From Streptomyces sp. SM10 (lineage in GTDB: Bacteria; Actinomycetota; Actinomycetes; Streptomycetales; Streptomycetaceae), in NCBI RefSeq assembly GCF_002910915.1, contig NZ_NEUF01000173.1, positions 79,163 through 143,162 of the forward strand: a DNA stretch of 64,000 bases. Reading direction: 5' to 3'. Below the pieces are notes generated by a model, which did not search any database, was not told where the DNA came from, and saw only the letters and a program-made list of their open reading frames with translations. Below, one piece after another: positions 42,266 to 51,731 of the stretch. Within the stretch, counting starts at the first letter, position 1. Each line of letters opens with the position of its first letter. The position numbers and the translations under genes are program-made.

Positions 42266-42279
42266 CGGGGGAGCAGCCG

Positions 42280-42591
42280 ATGATTCCCGGAGAGATCCTC
42301 TACGCGCAGGGCGCGGTGCCCCTCAACGAGGGGCGCCCCGTCACCCGTCTCACCGTCCTGAACGCCGCCGACCGGCCCGTCCAGATCGGCTCGCACTACC
42401 ACTTCGCCGAGGCCAACACCGGCCTGGACTTCGACCGCGGTGCCGCCCACGGGCTGCGGCTGAACATCGCCGCCGGAACCGCCGTGCGCTTCGAGCCCGG
42501 TATCCCCGTCGATGTCGAACTCGTCCCGCTCGCAGGCCTGCGCATCGTCCCCGGACTGCGTGGCGACACCGGAGGTTCCCTCGATGCCTGA
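42280..42591 (+). CDS. ureB: Urease subunit beta
   Basis: A 103-residue structural subunit. Seen: VPLNEGRPVTRLTVLNAADR, PVQIGSHYHFAEANTGLDFD and GTAVRFEPG. It overlaps ureC by eight bases, so the two are translationally coupled. Confidence 0.97.
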   Translation: MIPGEILYAQGAVPLNEGRPVTRLTVLNAADRPVQIGSHYHFAEANTGLDFDRGAAHGLRLNIAAGTAVRFEPGIPVDVELVPLAGLRIVPGLRGDTGGSLDA

Positions 42592-44305
42592 GCTCAGCCG
42601 CCCCGTGTACGCCGACCTGTTCGGGCCCACCACGGGCGACCGCGTCCGGCTCGCCGACACCGATCTCCTCGTCGAGATCGAGGAGGACCGCTCCGGCGGC
42701 CCGGGAAGGTCCGGCGACGAAGCGGTCTTCGGCGGCGGGAAGGTGATCCGTGAATCGATGGGGCAGGCGCGCACCACCCGCGCCGAGGGTGCCCCCGACA
42801 CGGTCGTCACCGGCGCCGTCATCATCGACCACTGGGGCGTCGTCAAGGCCGACGTCGGTATCCGGGACGGCAGGATCACCGGGATCGGCAAGGCGGGAAA
42901 CCCGGACACGATGGACGGCGTCCACCCCGATCTGGTGATCGGCCCGGAGACCGAGATCATCGCGGGCAACGGCAAGTTCCTCACCGCCGGAGCCATCGAC
43001 GCGCACGTCCACTTCATCTCGCCGACCCTGATCGACCAGGCGCTCTCCTCTGGGATCACCACCCTCGTGGGCGGAGGTACGGGCCCGGCCGAGGGCACCA
43101 AGGCCACGACGATCACCCCGGGGCCCTGGCACCTGGCCCGGATGTTCGAGGCCCTCGAGGGGTACCCGGTCAACATCGGTCTCCTCGGCAAGGGCAACAC
43201 CATGTCCCGCGAAGCCATGCACTCCCAACTGCGCGCCGGGGCGCTGGGATTCAAGATCCATGAGGACTGGGGTGCGACCCCTGCCGTCATCGACGCCTGC
43301 CTCGGCGTCTGCGAGGAGACCGGCGCCCAGCTCGCCATCCACACGGACACACTCAACGAGGCCGGGTTCGTCGCCGACACACTGGCAGCCATCGCGGGGC
43401 GCTCCATCCACGCGTACCACACCGAGGGCGCGGGCGGTGGGCATGCTCCCGACATCATCAGTGTGGTCTCCGAGCCCTACGTCCTGCCCAGCTCCACCAA
43501 CCCGACCCGGCCGCACACCGTCAACACGATCGAGGAACACCTCGACATGCTGATGGTCTGCCACCACCTCAACCCGACCGTCCCGGAGGACCTCGCCTTC
43601 GCCGAGTCACGCATCAGGCCCTCGACCATCGCGGCCGAGGACATCCTCCATGACCTGGGCGCCATCTCGATCATCTCCTCGGACTCCCAGGCGATGGGGC
43701 GGATCGGCGAGGTGATCCTGCGTACCTGGCAGACCGCCCACGTGATGAAGCGGCGACGGGGCGCCCTGCCGGGTGACGGCGTCGCCGACAACCACCGGGT
43801 ACGTCGCTATGTCGCCAAATACACCATCAACCCCGCAGTGGCGCAGGGGCTCGACGGGGAGATCGGGTCCGTCGAGACCGGCAAGCTGGCCGACCTCGTG
43901 CTGTGGGACCCGGCCTTCTTCGGCGTCAAGCCGCAGACGGTGATCAAGGGCGGCCAGATCGCGTACGCGCAGATGGGCGACGCCAACGCCTCGATCCCCA
44001 CCCCGCAGCCGGTCATGCCCCGTCCCATGTTCGGGGCGGTGGGCCGGGCTCCGGCGGCCAACTCGTTCAACTTCGTGTCCTCGGCGGCCATCGAGGCGGG
44101 GCTGCCCGAGCGCCTGGGGCTCGGCAAGGGCTTCGTGCCGATCGCCGGTACCCGCGGCGTCACCAAGGCGGACATGCGGGAGAACGACGCGCTGCCCCAG
44201 GTCAAGGTCGATCCCGACAGCTTCGCCGTCACCATCGACGGTGATCCGGTCGAACCCGCCCCCGCCGCTGAACTCCCCATGGCCCAGCGGTACTTCCTCT
44301 TCTGA
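42584..44305 (+). CDS. ureC: Urease subunit alpha
   Basis: A 573-residue catalytic subunit that hydrolyses urea to ammonia and carbamate. All nickel-site and catalytic residues are visible: His pair in DAHVHFISP, carbamylated Lys in GFKIHEDWGATP, His in LAIHTDTLNEAG, His in YHTEGAGGGHAPD, catalytic Cys/His in MVCHHLNPTVPEDL and Asp in SSDSQAMGR. Start MPELSRPVYADLFGPTTGDR is typical for the family. Confidence 0.98.
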   Translation: MPELSRPVYADLFGPTTGDRVRLADTDLLVEIEEDRSGGPGRSGDEAVFGGGKVIRESMGQARTTRAEGAPDTVVTGAVIIDHWGVVKADVGIRDGRITGIGKAGNPDTMDGVHPDLVIGPETEIIAGNGKFLTAGAIDAHVHFISPTLIDQALSSGITTLVGGGTGPAEGTKATTITPGPWHLARMFEALEGYPVNIGLLGKGNTMSREAMHSQLRAGALGFKIHEDWGATPAVIDACLGVCEETGAQLAIHTDTLNEAGFVADTLAAIAGRSIHAYHTEGAGGGHAPDIISVVSEPYVLPSSTNPTRPHTVNTIEEHLDMLMVCHHLNPTVPEDLAFAESRIRPSTIAAEDILHDLGAISIISSDSQAMGRIGEVILRTWQTAHVMKRRRGALPGDGVADNHRVRRYVAKYTINPAVAQGLDGEIGSVETGKLADLVLWDPAFFGVKPQTVIKGGQIAYAQMGDANASIPTPQPVMPRPMFGAVGRAPAANSFNFVSSAAIEAGLPERLGLGKGFVPIAGTRGVTKADMRENDALPQVKVDPDSFAVTIDGDPVEPAPAAELPMAQRYFLF

Positions 44306-44322
44306 GGGCAGGACAGGACATC

Positions 44323-44988
44323 ATGACGACGCGAGCAGCCCTGCTCGTCCTCGCCGACGGCCGGTTCCCCGCCGGTGGTCACGCCCACTCCGGTGGCGCC
44401 GAGCCGGCCGTCAAGGCGGGACACATCCGCAACGCCCAGGACCTGTCCGACTTCTGTCTGGGTCGGCTCCACACCACCGGTCTCACCTCCGCCGCACTCG
44501 CCGCGGCGGCGGCCCACGGCCTCGACCCGCTCGCGCTGGACCAGGCCGCCGACGCCCGGACCCCGTCACCCGCGCTCAGGAGCGTCGCGCGCAAGCTCGG
44601 CCGGCAGCTGATGCGAGCAGCACGGGCCACCTGGCCCAGCCCCGAACTGGCCGCGCTCGCCGAAGCCCGGCCGCGCGGCGCCCACCAGCCCGTCGTCCTC
44701 GGCCTCACGGCACGGGCGGCAGGGCTGGGGCCCGCCGACGCGGCGCACTGCGTCGCGTACGAAGCGGTCAGCGGCCCGGCCACCGCGGTGGTCCGGCTCC
44801 TGTCCCTGGATCCCTTCGAGGCGACCGCCGTCCTCGCCCGGCTCGCGCCCGCCCTCGACCGGGTCGCCGAACAGGCCGCCGAGGCGGCGCTGCACGGCAT
44901 CGACGCGCTGCCCGCCTCCTCCGCCCCGCTGCTCGACATCTCCGCCGAGGCCCACGCGGCCTGGCCGGTCCGTCTCTTCGCGTCCTGA
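44323..44988 (+). CDS. ureF: Urease accessory protein UreF
   Basis: A 221-residue helical chaperone that gates UreG GTP hydrolysis during nickel loading of urease. Seen: LVLADGRFPAGGHAHSGGAE (the conserved N-terminal PAGGFxxSxGLE element) and a helical body ending in SAPLLDISAEAHAAWPVRLF. It is 17 bases after ureC. Confidence 0.94.
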   Translation: MTTRAALLVLADGRFPAGGHAHSGGAEPAVKAGHIRNAQDLSDFCLGRLHTTGLTSAALAAAAAHGLDPLALDQAADARTPSPALRSVARKLGRQLMRAARATWPSPELAALAEARPRGAHQPVVLGLTARAAGLGPADAAHCVAYEAVSGPATAVVRLLSLDPFEATAVLARLAPALDRVAEQAAEAALHGIDALPASSAPLLDISAEAHAAWPVRLFAS

Positions 44989-45030
44989 ACCCAGCACCGC
45001 GCCCGCCCGCCCTCACCAGGAGCCGCACCC

Positions 45031-45704
<674 letters not shown>

Positions 45705-45708
<4 letters not shown>

Positions 45709-46490
45709 GCGTCACGGCCACCGCGAGGATCACGGCGGTCGCCGACGGGCGGGGCTCCACCTCCCTTCCGGTGCTTGAGAGCGAAGGGCCGCTCGCGGTG
45801 CGCCGGACCAGATCGCCGGACCCCGCCCGCGCGCGTGTCACCGTGGTCGGCGCGATGAGCGCACCTCTCGGCGGCGACCGGCTCGCCGTCGAGGTCAGGG
45901 CCGAGGACGGGGCGCGGATGACGGTGGACTCCGCTGCCGCCACCGTCGCGCTGCCGGGGGCGGGCCCGGACGCCGGACCCGCGGCGTACGACGTGCGGCT
46001 GAGCGTGGGAGAGGGAGCGGAGCTCCACTGGCTCCCCGAACAGCTCGTCTCCGCGTGCGGCAGCGCACTCGACATGACGACCCGGGCGGAACTCTCCGGC
46101 ACCGGGCGCCTGGTGCTCCGCGAGGAACTGATCCTGGGTCGCCACGGCGAGACCACCGGCCGGCTCTCGACCCGTCTGACGGTCCGTCGAGCCGGACAGC
46201 CGCTGCTCGACCAGCAGCTCGCCTACGGTCCGGGAGCGCCCGGCGGGTGGGACGGCGCAGCCGTGCTGGGCGGGCACCGGGCCGTGGGTCAACTGCTGCT
46301 CGTCGAACCCGCGTTCGGGAAGAGCCCTCCGGGGCCGAGGCTGCTCGGCCCCTCCACCGCACTCACCCCGCTGGCCGGCCCCGCGGTCCTCGTGACGGCG
46401 CTCGCCGCCGACGGACGGCTGCTCCGCGCGGTGCTGGACGAGGCGCTGGAAGGACTCCTGAAGGAGTCAAGGGCCCTGCGGAGCGCGTGA
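45705..46490 (+). CDS. ureD: Urease accessory protein UreD
   Basis: A 261-residue scaffold protein that docks UreF/UreG on apo-urease. UreD features are MTVDSAAATVALPG, LHWLPEQLVSACGSALDMTT and GRLVLREELILGRHGE. It overlaps ureG by four bases (ATGA). UreD is the most divergent urease accessory protein; family membership is clear from context. Confidence 0.92.
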
Positions 46491-46644
46491 GTTCGCTCAG
46501 CGGGCAGTCGACACCGGTTATTGGTTCGGTAAAGAAACACGCGTCCGCCCTGTTCTCGGCAACCTCACAGACGGAAGGATCCGCCTGGACACATGAACGA
46601 AGGCGTTCGCCACGGGCGGCGCATCACACAGGGGGAGGTTCCAC

Positions 46645-48222
46645 TTGAAGCGCACAGCGGTGCTCGGCTCGGCCGGCACTCTGATCGCGGGCACGCTCAT
46701 AGCGGGGGCGATAGCCACACCGGCAGCCGGTGCCGACAGCAGGCACCACGGCGGCCAGGAGGCATACGGCGTCCAGGTCGCCGCCGCCCGCGCCGCGAAG
46801 GCCGGCATCGACTGGACGGACTGTCCGGCCGACTGGGCGATCGCCGCACCCATCCAGTGCGGATGGGTGAGTGTCCCGCTCGACTACAGCAAGCCGAACG
46901 GCAAGCAGATCAAGCTCGCGGTCGACCGGCACGTCAGCACGGGCACCCAGGACGAGCGCCAGGGCGCACTCGTCTACAACCCCGGCGGCCCCGGCGGCTC
47001 GGGCATGGCCTTCCCGAAGCGCATCGTCACCAAGAACCCGCTCTGGACGAAGGCAGCGAAGGCATACGACTTCGTCGGCTTCGACCCGCGCGGGGTCGGC
47101 CACTCGGCGCCGATCTCCTGCATCGACCCCCAGGAGTTCGTGAAGGCCCCGAAGGCCGACCCGGTTCCGGACAGCGAGGCCGACAAGCGGGCCCAGCGCA
47201 AGCTCGCGGCCGAGTACGCCGACGGCTGCGGCGAGCGCAGCGGCGACATGCTGCCGCACATGACCACGCCCAACACCGCACGCGACCTGGATGTCATCCG
47301 CGCCGCGCTCGGAGAGAGGAAGCTCAACTTCCTGGGCGTCTCCTACGGCACCTACCTGGGCGCCGTCTACGGGACCCTCTTCCCCTCGCACGTACGCCGC
47401 ATGATCGTCGACAGCGTGGTCAACCCCGCGAAGGGCAACATCTGGTACGAGGCCAACCTCAACCAGGACGTCGCCTTCCAGACCCGCTGGAACGACTGGA
47501 AGGCGTGGGTCGCGAAGAACGACGCGGCCTACCACATCGGTGACACGCCCGAGAAGGTCGAGCAGGCGTGGCTGACGCTGCGCGCGGCGGCGAAGAAGAA
47601 GCCGATCGGCGGCGTCGTGGGCCCCGCCGAGCTCATCGGATTCTTCCAGAGCGCGCCGTACTACGACTCCGCCTGGGCGCCCACCGCCCGGATCTGGAGC
47701 GACTATCTGGGCGGCGACACCGCGGCGCTGATCGACGCCGCGGCACCCGACCTGTCGGACACCGCGGGCAACATCAGCTCGGAGAACGGCAACGCCGTCT
47801 ACACGGCGGTCGAGTGCGCGGATGCCCGGTGGCCCACCAGCTGGAAGAAGTGGGACCGCGACAACACCCGTCTGCACAAGGACCACCCGTTCATGACCTG
47901 GGCGAACGCCTGGATGAACCTGCCCTGCGCGACGTGGCCGTCCAAGCAGCAGACCCCCCTGGACGTCCGCACGGGCAAGGGGCTGCCCCCGGTGCTCATC
48001 GTGCAGTCCACGCGTGACGCCGCCACCCCGTACGAGGGAGCCGTCGAGCTGCACAAGCGCTTCAAGGGTTCCCGTCTCATCACCGAGAAGGGTGCCGGCT
48101 CGCACGGTGTCACCGGGCTGGTCAACCCCTGCATCAACGAGCGGGTGGACACCTACCTGCTCACGGGAGAGACCGACCGGCGCGATGTGACGTGCACCCC
48201 GCACGCCACACCGAAGCCGTGA
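46645..48222 (+). CDS. Secreted alpha/beta hydrolase, tripeptidyl aminopeptidase (Tap) type
   Basis: A 525-residue exported peptidase. The signal peptide is residues about 1-29 (ending TPAAGADS). Seen: GALVYNPGGPGGSG (oxyanion), DFVGFDPRGVGHS, nucleophile in GVSYGTYLGAVYG, catalytic Asp in VQSTRDAATPYEGAV and His in GAGSHGV in the Tap-like C-terminal domain. It removes tripeptides from N-termini of secreted substrates in characterised relatives. TTG 46645 follows GGGGAGG. Monocistronic, with a strong terminator after it. Confidence 0.92.
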   Translation: MKRTAVLGSAGTLIAGTLIAGAIATPAAGADSRHHGGQEAYGVQVAAARAAKAGIDWTDCPADWAIAAPIQCGWVSVPLDYSKPNGKQIKLAVDRHVSTGTQDERQGALVYNPGGPGGSGMAFPKRIVTKNPLWTKAAKAYDFVGFDPRGVGHSAPISCIDPQEFVKAPKADPVPDSEADKRAQRKLAAEYADGCGERSGDMLPHMTTPNTARDLDVIRAALGERKLNFLGVSYGTYLGAVYGTLFPSHVRRMIVDSVVNPAKGNIWYEANLNQDVAFQTRWNDWKAWVAKNDAAYHIGDTPEKVEQAWLTLRAAAKKKPIGGVVGPAELIGFFQSAPYYDSAWAPTARIWSDYLGGDTAALIDAAAPDLSDTAGNISSENGNAVYTAVECADARWPTSWKKWDRDNTRLHKDHPFMTWANAWMNLPCATWPSKQQTPLDVRTGKGLPPVLIVQSTRDAATPYEGAVELHKRFKGSRLITEKGAGSHGVTGLVNPCINERVDTYLLTGETDRRDVTCTPHATPKP

Positions 48223-48235
48223 TCACCACCTGAAC

Positions 48236-48276
48236 GTGAGCGGGCGGCCGATGAATCCCGGCGGCCGCCCGCTCAC
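48236..48276. terminator. Bidirectional terminator, 15-bp perfect stem
   Basis: GTGAGCGGGCGGCCG (48236-48250) pairs perfectly with CGGCCGCCCGCTCAC (48262-48276) across an 11-base loop. It sits between the convergent Tap-like gene and the reductase gene, whose stop codon (48273) lies in the stem. Confidence 0.85.
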
Positions 48277-49340
48277 CCCGTACGGAAGGCCCACCCGGCC
48301 CGGTCGTACCGCTCCAGCCAGGCGTCCTCCGCCGCGTAGTCGAAGAGGGCCTCGCCGTAGTTGCGGACCATCTTCGGGAACGCCTGCCTCCAGTCGCGCC
48401 CCTCCAGCTGTGCGGCGAGCCATTCGACGGTTGCCGGGAGGGACTCCTGATATCCCGTCACCGGTCGGTAGCCCAGATCCCGCTCCGCTGCCGTCATGTC
48501 GTAGACCACCGGGTGCGCGCCGGTCCACGGTGTGTCACCGACAAGACCCTGCGGCGGGGCACCGGCCACCAGCACCGACTCGGTCTCCACACCGAGTACA
48601 CCGTCGACGGCGGCGCCGATCTCGGCCACGGTGGGCGCCTGCGGGTCGCCCGCGTTGAGCACCCGGGACGCCGGCCGCAGCGCGGCCAGACGTATCAGCT
48701 CGGCGAGGTTGGACACATGGACCGGATGGAAGCGGCTCTCCCCGTCGTACGCGAGGACCCGCCGTCGGCGCCCGTCCAGCAGCCGCTTGACGAAGTAGAG
48801 CTCGCGCGGAGTGCGGCAGTGAGCCCCGTGCACCGCTCCCGCGCGCAGCAGCGTCACCGGCAACGTGTCGCCGGCCGCGAGCAGTTCCTGCTCCAGTGCG
48901 ACCTTGCGCCTCCCGTACGTCGCGTCCCCGGGGGCGACCGTGGGCTGCGTCTCCGGGACGGGCACCGGATACTCGGGGAAACCGTCCGGCTCGCCCTGCG
49001 TGTCGAAACTGCGGCCCCAGGCGTCTTCGTACACCGCGCCGCTGGAGACGACGACCGCGGATCCGACCCGGTCCGCGAGCCCCGTCAGCTGTGCGGCGTG
49101 ATCAGGGCCGAAGGCCACCATGTCCACCAGCACGTCGCACCCGTCGCCGAGGGAGGACGCGAGGGCCCCCTCCTCCTCGCGATCGAGGGCGAGCGGCCGG
49201 ACCCCGTCACCCCAGGCGCCGTCCCTGCCGCCTCCGCGGGAGGCCGCGGTCACGTCCCAGCCGTCCTCGGCGAGAGCCCTCACGGCGGCCCGGCCGATCT
49301 GTCCCGTCGCGCCCAGTACGAACGCCCGTCCTCTGCTCAT
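48273..49340 (-). CDS. NAD(P)-dependent epimerase/reductase (extended SDR)
   Basis: A 355-residue Rossmann protein. The nucleotide-binding motif FVLGATGQIGRAAVRAL is at the N-terminus. The catalytic Tyr of the YxxxK motif is in DATYGRRKVALEQ. Closest by layout to the NAD-dependent epimerase/dehydratase family acting on nucleotide sugars or similar; the substrate is not determinable. Confidence 0.88.
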   Translation of the reverse strand: MSRGRAFVLGATGQIGRAAVRALAEDGWDVTAASRGGGRDGAWGDGVRPLALDREEEGALASSLGDGCDVLVDMVAFGPDHAAQLTGLADRVGSAVVVSSGAVYEDAWGRSFDTQGEPDGFPEYPVPVPETQPTVAPGDATYGRRKVALEQELLAAGDTLPVTLLRAGAVHGAHCRTPRELYFVKRLLDGRRRRVLAYDGESRFHPVHVSNLAELIRLAALRPASRVLNAGDPQAPTVAEIGAAVDGVLGVETESVLVAGAPPQGLVGDTPWTGAHPVVYDMTAAERDLGYRPVTGYQESLPATVEWLAAQLEGRDWRQAFPKMVRNYGEALFDYAAEDAWLERYDRAGWAFRTG

Positions 49341-49405
49341 ACGGAAGACGCTACGGCCGCCTCAGCGGCAGGACCAGGGAAATCGGCCCTCAGCAGATTC
49401 CCCGC

Positions 49406-50116
49406 TCAGCGTGCCCGGCGGGGGAACTTCTTGGACTCCTCGCCCTGCGCCGCCTTCGCCTTCACCGCGTACTCGTCGACGTACTCCTGCCCGGAGAGCC
49501 CGAGAATGGCGTACATGATCTCGTCCGTCACCGCGCGGATCGCGGCCTTCTGGTCCTCCAGCCCGGCGTAGCGGGAGAAGTCCAGCGGCTCCCCGAACCG
49601 GATGGTCACGCGCTTGACCTTGGGTACCTTCTGGCCGGGCGGCTGGATCTCGAAGGTGCCGACCATCGCGCAGGGGATCACGGGGACCCCTGCCCTGATC
49701 GCCATCACCGCGACCCCGACCTTGCCCTTGTACAGCCGTCCGTCGTGCGAACGGGTCCCCTCGGGGTAGATGCCCAGCAGCTCTCCCTTGCTCAGCACTC
49801 CCAGTCCTTCGCGGATGGCCGCCTGTCCCGCCTCCTTGCCGGACCGGTCCACGGGGATCTGCCCGATGCTGTGGAAGAAGGCCGCGGTCAGCTTGCCCTT
49901 GATGCCCGGACCGGTGAAGTACTCGGCCTTCGCGAGAAAGGTGATGCGCCGCTTGAGGATCGACGGCATCAGGAAGTGGTCCGAGAACGAGAGGTGGTTG
50001 CCCGCCACGATGGCCGCACCGTCGTCGGGAATGTGTTCCAGACCTTCGATGCGCGGCCGGAACACCAGCCGCAGCAAAGGGCCCAGCACGACATACTTCA
50101 GGACGTAATAGAACAC
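49406..50116 (-). CDS. 1-acyl-sn-glycerol-3-phosphate acyltransferase (PlsC-like)
   Basis: A 236-residue membrane-associated acyltransferase. Motif I NHLSFSDHFL (catalytic NHxxxxD variant), motif II GQIPVDRSG, motif III IYPEGTRSHDG and motif IV VPVIPCAMVG are present. It makes phosphatidic acid or another acyl ester. The N-terminal segment YVLKYVVLGPLLRLVF is a membrane anchor. Confidence 0.92.
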   Translation of the reverse strand: MFYYVLKYVVLGPLLRLVFRPRIEGLEHIPDDGAAIVAGNHLSFSDHFLMPSILKRRITFLAKAEYFTGPGIKGKLTAAFFHSIGQIPVDRSGKEAGQAAIREGLGVLSKGELLGIYPEGTRSHDGRLYKGKVGVAVMAIRAGVPVIPCAMVGTFEIQPPGQKVPKVKRVTIRFGEPLDFSRYAGLEDQKAAIRAVTDEIMYAILGLSGQEYVDEYAVKAKAAQGEESKKFPRRAR

Positions 50117-50600
50117 AGCTTCTCTCCTAGCCTTCCGGACCGGGCTGGTGGCCGCGTTCTGTCAGGTCACGTGCGGGCTGTCTCCCGCCCGACCCGATGG
50201 TGCGGTCGGCCGGGGCCCGGCCTCCCCGGACGGGTACCCACTCCTCGTCGTCTCATCTGATGCGCCATCAGTCGGTCGCCCGTACGCACCGTGCTCCTCG
50301 GTGATCGATCGTAGCTTTGATTCCGGTGCATCCGAAGTCCCTGGCACGCCCGAGCCCCCCGGCGCGGGCCCCGGCCGCCGTGGCGCCCCGCATGGCCGTC
50401 AGTCCCGGTGGATGTCCGCGCCCGGGCCGAGCGGCAGGTCGAAGCCGTGGAAGACGCCGAGGGCGATCAGCCAGGCCACACCGGCCTCGTGAAGGCGGTG
50501 AGCCCGGCCGACTCGAGGAGCGAGCACGTCGGACGCATCCTCGATCGCGACGGCCGCAGCGTCGGGCTCGCGTCGGTGAACTACTGGGCGGATCCGGCTT
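50117..50600. other. Region without a confident gene
   Basis: Nearly 500 bases with ambiguous coding. A 64-codon plus-strand frame (50408-50602) has high G/C in third positions. A minus-strand frame over the same bases ends AWLIALGVFHGFDLPLGPG and also looks protein-like. Neither matches a family I know, and both could be gene debris. The upstream promoter of the acyltransferase must lie near 50120-50250. Confidence 0.4.
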
Positions 50601-50759
50601 GAAGGCCTGCTGGGCGGTGTAGTTGACGCACATGTGCGTCATGAAGCCGGGCAGCACGAGGTCCCTGCCGCTGTCCGCTCCGAAGCCGAGGCCCGTCAGG
50701 GTCCTCTCCAGTTCGACGCCCGGAAAGACCGCGATCACGACGCGGTGGGTGAGGAGCAT
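50601..50759 (-). pseudogene. Isochorismatase-family fragment
   Basis: From ATG 50759, MLLTHRVVIAVFPGVELERT runs into ELERTLTGLGFGADSGRDLV and the isochorismatase hallmark LPGFMTHMCVNYTAQQAF, then similarity stops. The N-terminal catalytic Asp region and the C-terminal third are absent. It is only 53 codons, against about 180-200 for the family. A remnant. Confidence 0.55.
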
Positions 50760-50846
50760 GGCTCCATCCTCCCCGCCACGGTCCCGGGGCCGCAGTGACG
50801 GCTTCCTGTCACATCCGGACATGGCGCCCGCCCCCACCCCGCCCGG

Positions 50847-51233
50847 TCATCTGCCGACCAGGCGTCCCAGCGCCCACCGGGCCGGCCCGGCGTAGGCGGC
50901 GAGAGCGAGGGCCGGACCCTCGATCCGGAGCGTCGTGGCCGACCCGCCCGGCCGGCGCAGAACCTCGTGGAACAGGCGCAGGCGGACCGGCCCGAGCCGG
51001 ACGCGCCAGGTCCACCTCCGGCGCTCCTCGTCCACGGACTCCACGGCGAACACCGCGCTGACGCCGAACAGGGAGACGATCTCGCCCCGCATGCCAGGCG
51101 TGACGCGTGTACCGTCCACGCGCACCGCCCGGATCTGAGGGGACCAGGAGGGCCAGCGGGCAGGCGTGACATAGCGGAGCCAGACCGCCTCCACCGGCGC
51201 GGGGCCTTCGGCCCGGAGGGTCAGGCGCGCCAC
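50847..51233 (-). CDS. SRPBCC (polyketide cyclase/START-like) protein
   Basis: A 128-residue single-domain lipid- or ligand-binding fold. Seen: APVEAVWLRYVTPARWPSWS at the start, GMRGEIVSLFGVSAVFAVES, WTWRVRLGPVRL, and a C-terminal helix LALAAYAGPARWALGRLVG. GTG start. Ligand unknown. Confidence 0.8.
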   Translation of the reverse strand: MARLTLRAEGPAPVEAVWLRYVTPARWPSWSPQIRAVRVDGTRVTPGMRGEIVSLFGVSAVFAVESVDEERRRWTWRVRLGPVRLRLFHEVLRRPGGSATTLRIEGPALALAAYAGPARWALGRLVGR

Positions 51234-51506
51234 GAGTGCGCCGTCCGGATCTGCAGGCGCGGTCGGGGACGCGCGGCACCCCTCCGGCCGCCGCCCGCCT
51301 CGATCGGTCCTGGCCTGTCCATGTGCAGCTCTCCTCCCGTCGGCGAAGGCGCGCCGCAGCCACGACCGCCCCGCCCGAAGCGGCTGCCCGTCCGCCGCAC
51401 CGGCACGACCGGGACGCCCTCGCCCGCAGCCCCGCGCCGGCCGGGCGGCCTCGTGGAGACGGCGGTTCCGGGGAACCGCCCCGGTGCCGTCCGGCCGACT
51501 GACGCC
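51234..51506. other. Intergenic region
   Basis: A GC-rich stretch of about 270 bases. Open frames are low-complexity Arg/Pro. No gene or clear signal seen. Confidence 0.5.
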
Positions 51507-51665
51507 TCAGGTGTCGCGGGTGGCCACCATCCCCAGGGTGGCCAGTCCCAGCACCACCCAGCCGAACCAGAGCCAGCCGTTGCTCCCCAGCGCCACGGTG
51601 TACGCCGTCACCGCGACGAGCGCGCCGACCGTGAGCACTCCCATGGTTTTCGTGGATCCAGGCAT
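51507..51665 (-). CDS. Small membrane protein, 52 residues
   Basis: A short reading frame on the minus strand: MPGSTKTMGVLTVGALVAVT, then a Trp-rich middle (NGWLWFGWVVLGLATLGM) and end VATRDT. It has two hydrophobic segments (about 10-25 and 29-47). Third codon positions are G/C-rich and it is 66 bases after the CtaG-like gene on the same strand, so it is probably co-transcribed. It resembles small hypothetical proteins found beside cytochrome oxidase assembly genes; function unknown. Confidence 0.75.
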   Translation of the reverse strand: MPGSTKTMGVLTVGALVAVTAYTVALGSNGWLWFGWVVLGLATLGMVATRDT

Positions 51666-51731
51666 GAGCGCACGCTCCTCACCGGCCGCACGGCCGTTGA
51701 AGCCATGGTCACCCCTGGGGCACGTCCACCG

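Noticed and set aside
46624..48204. 526-codon minus-strand frame over the Tap-like gene
   Set aside because: Antisense shadow of a well-supported secreted hydrolase with signal peptide and catalytic triad.
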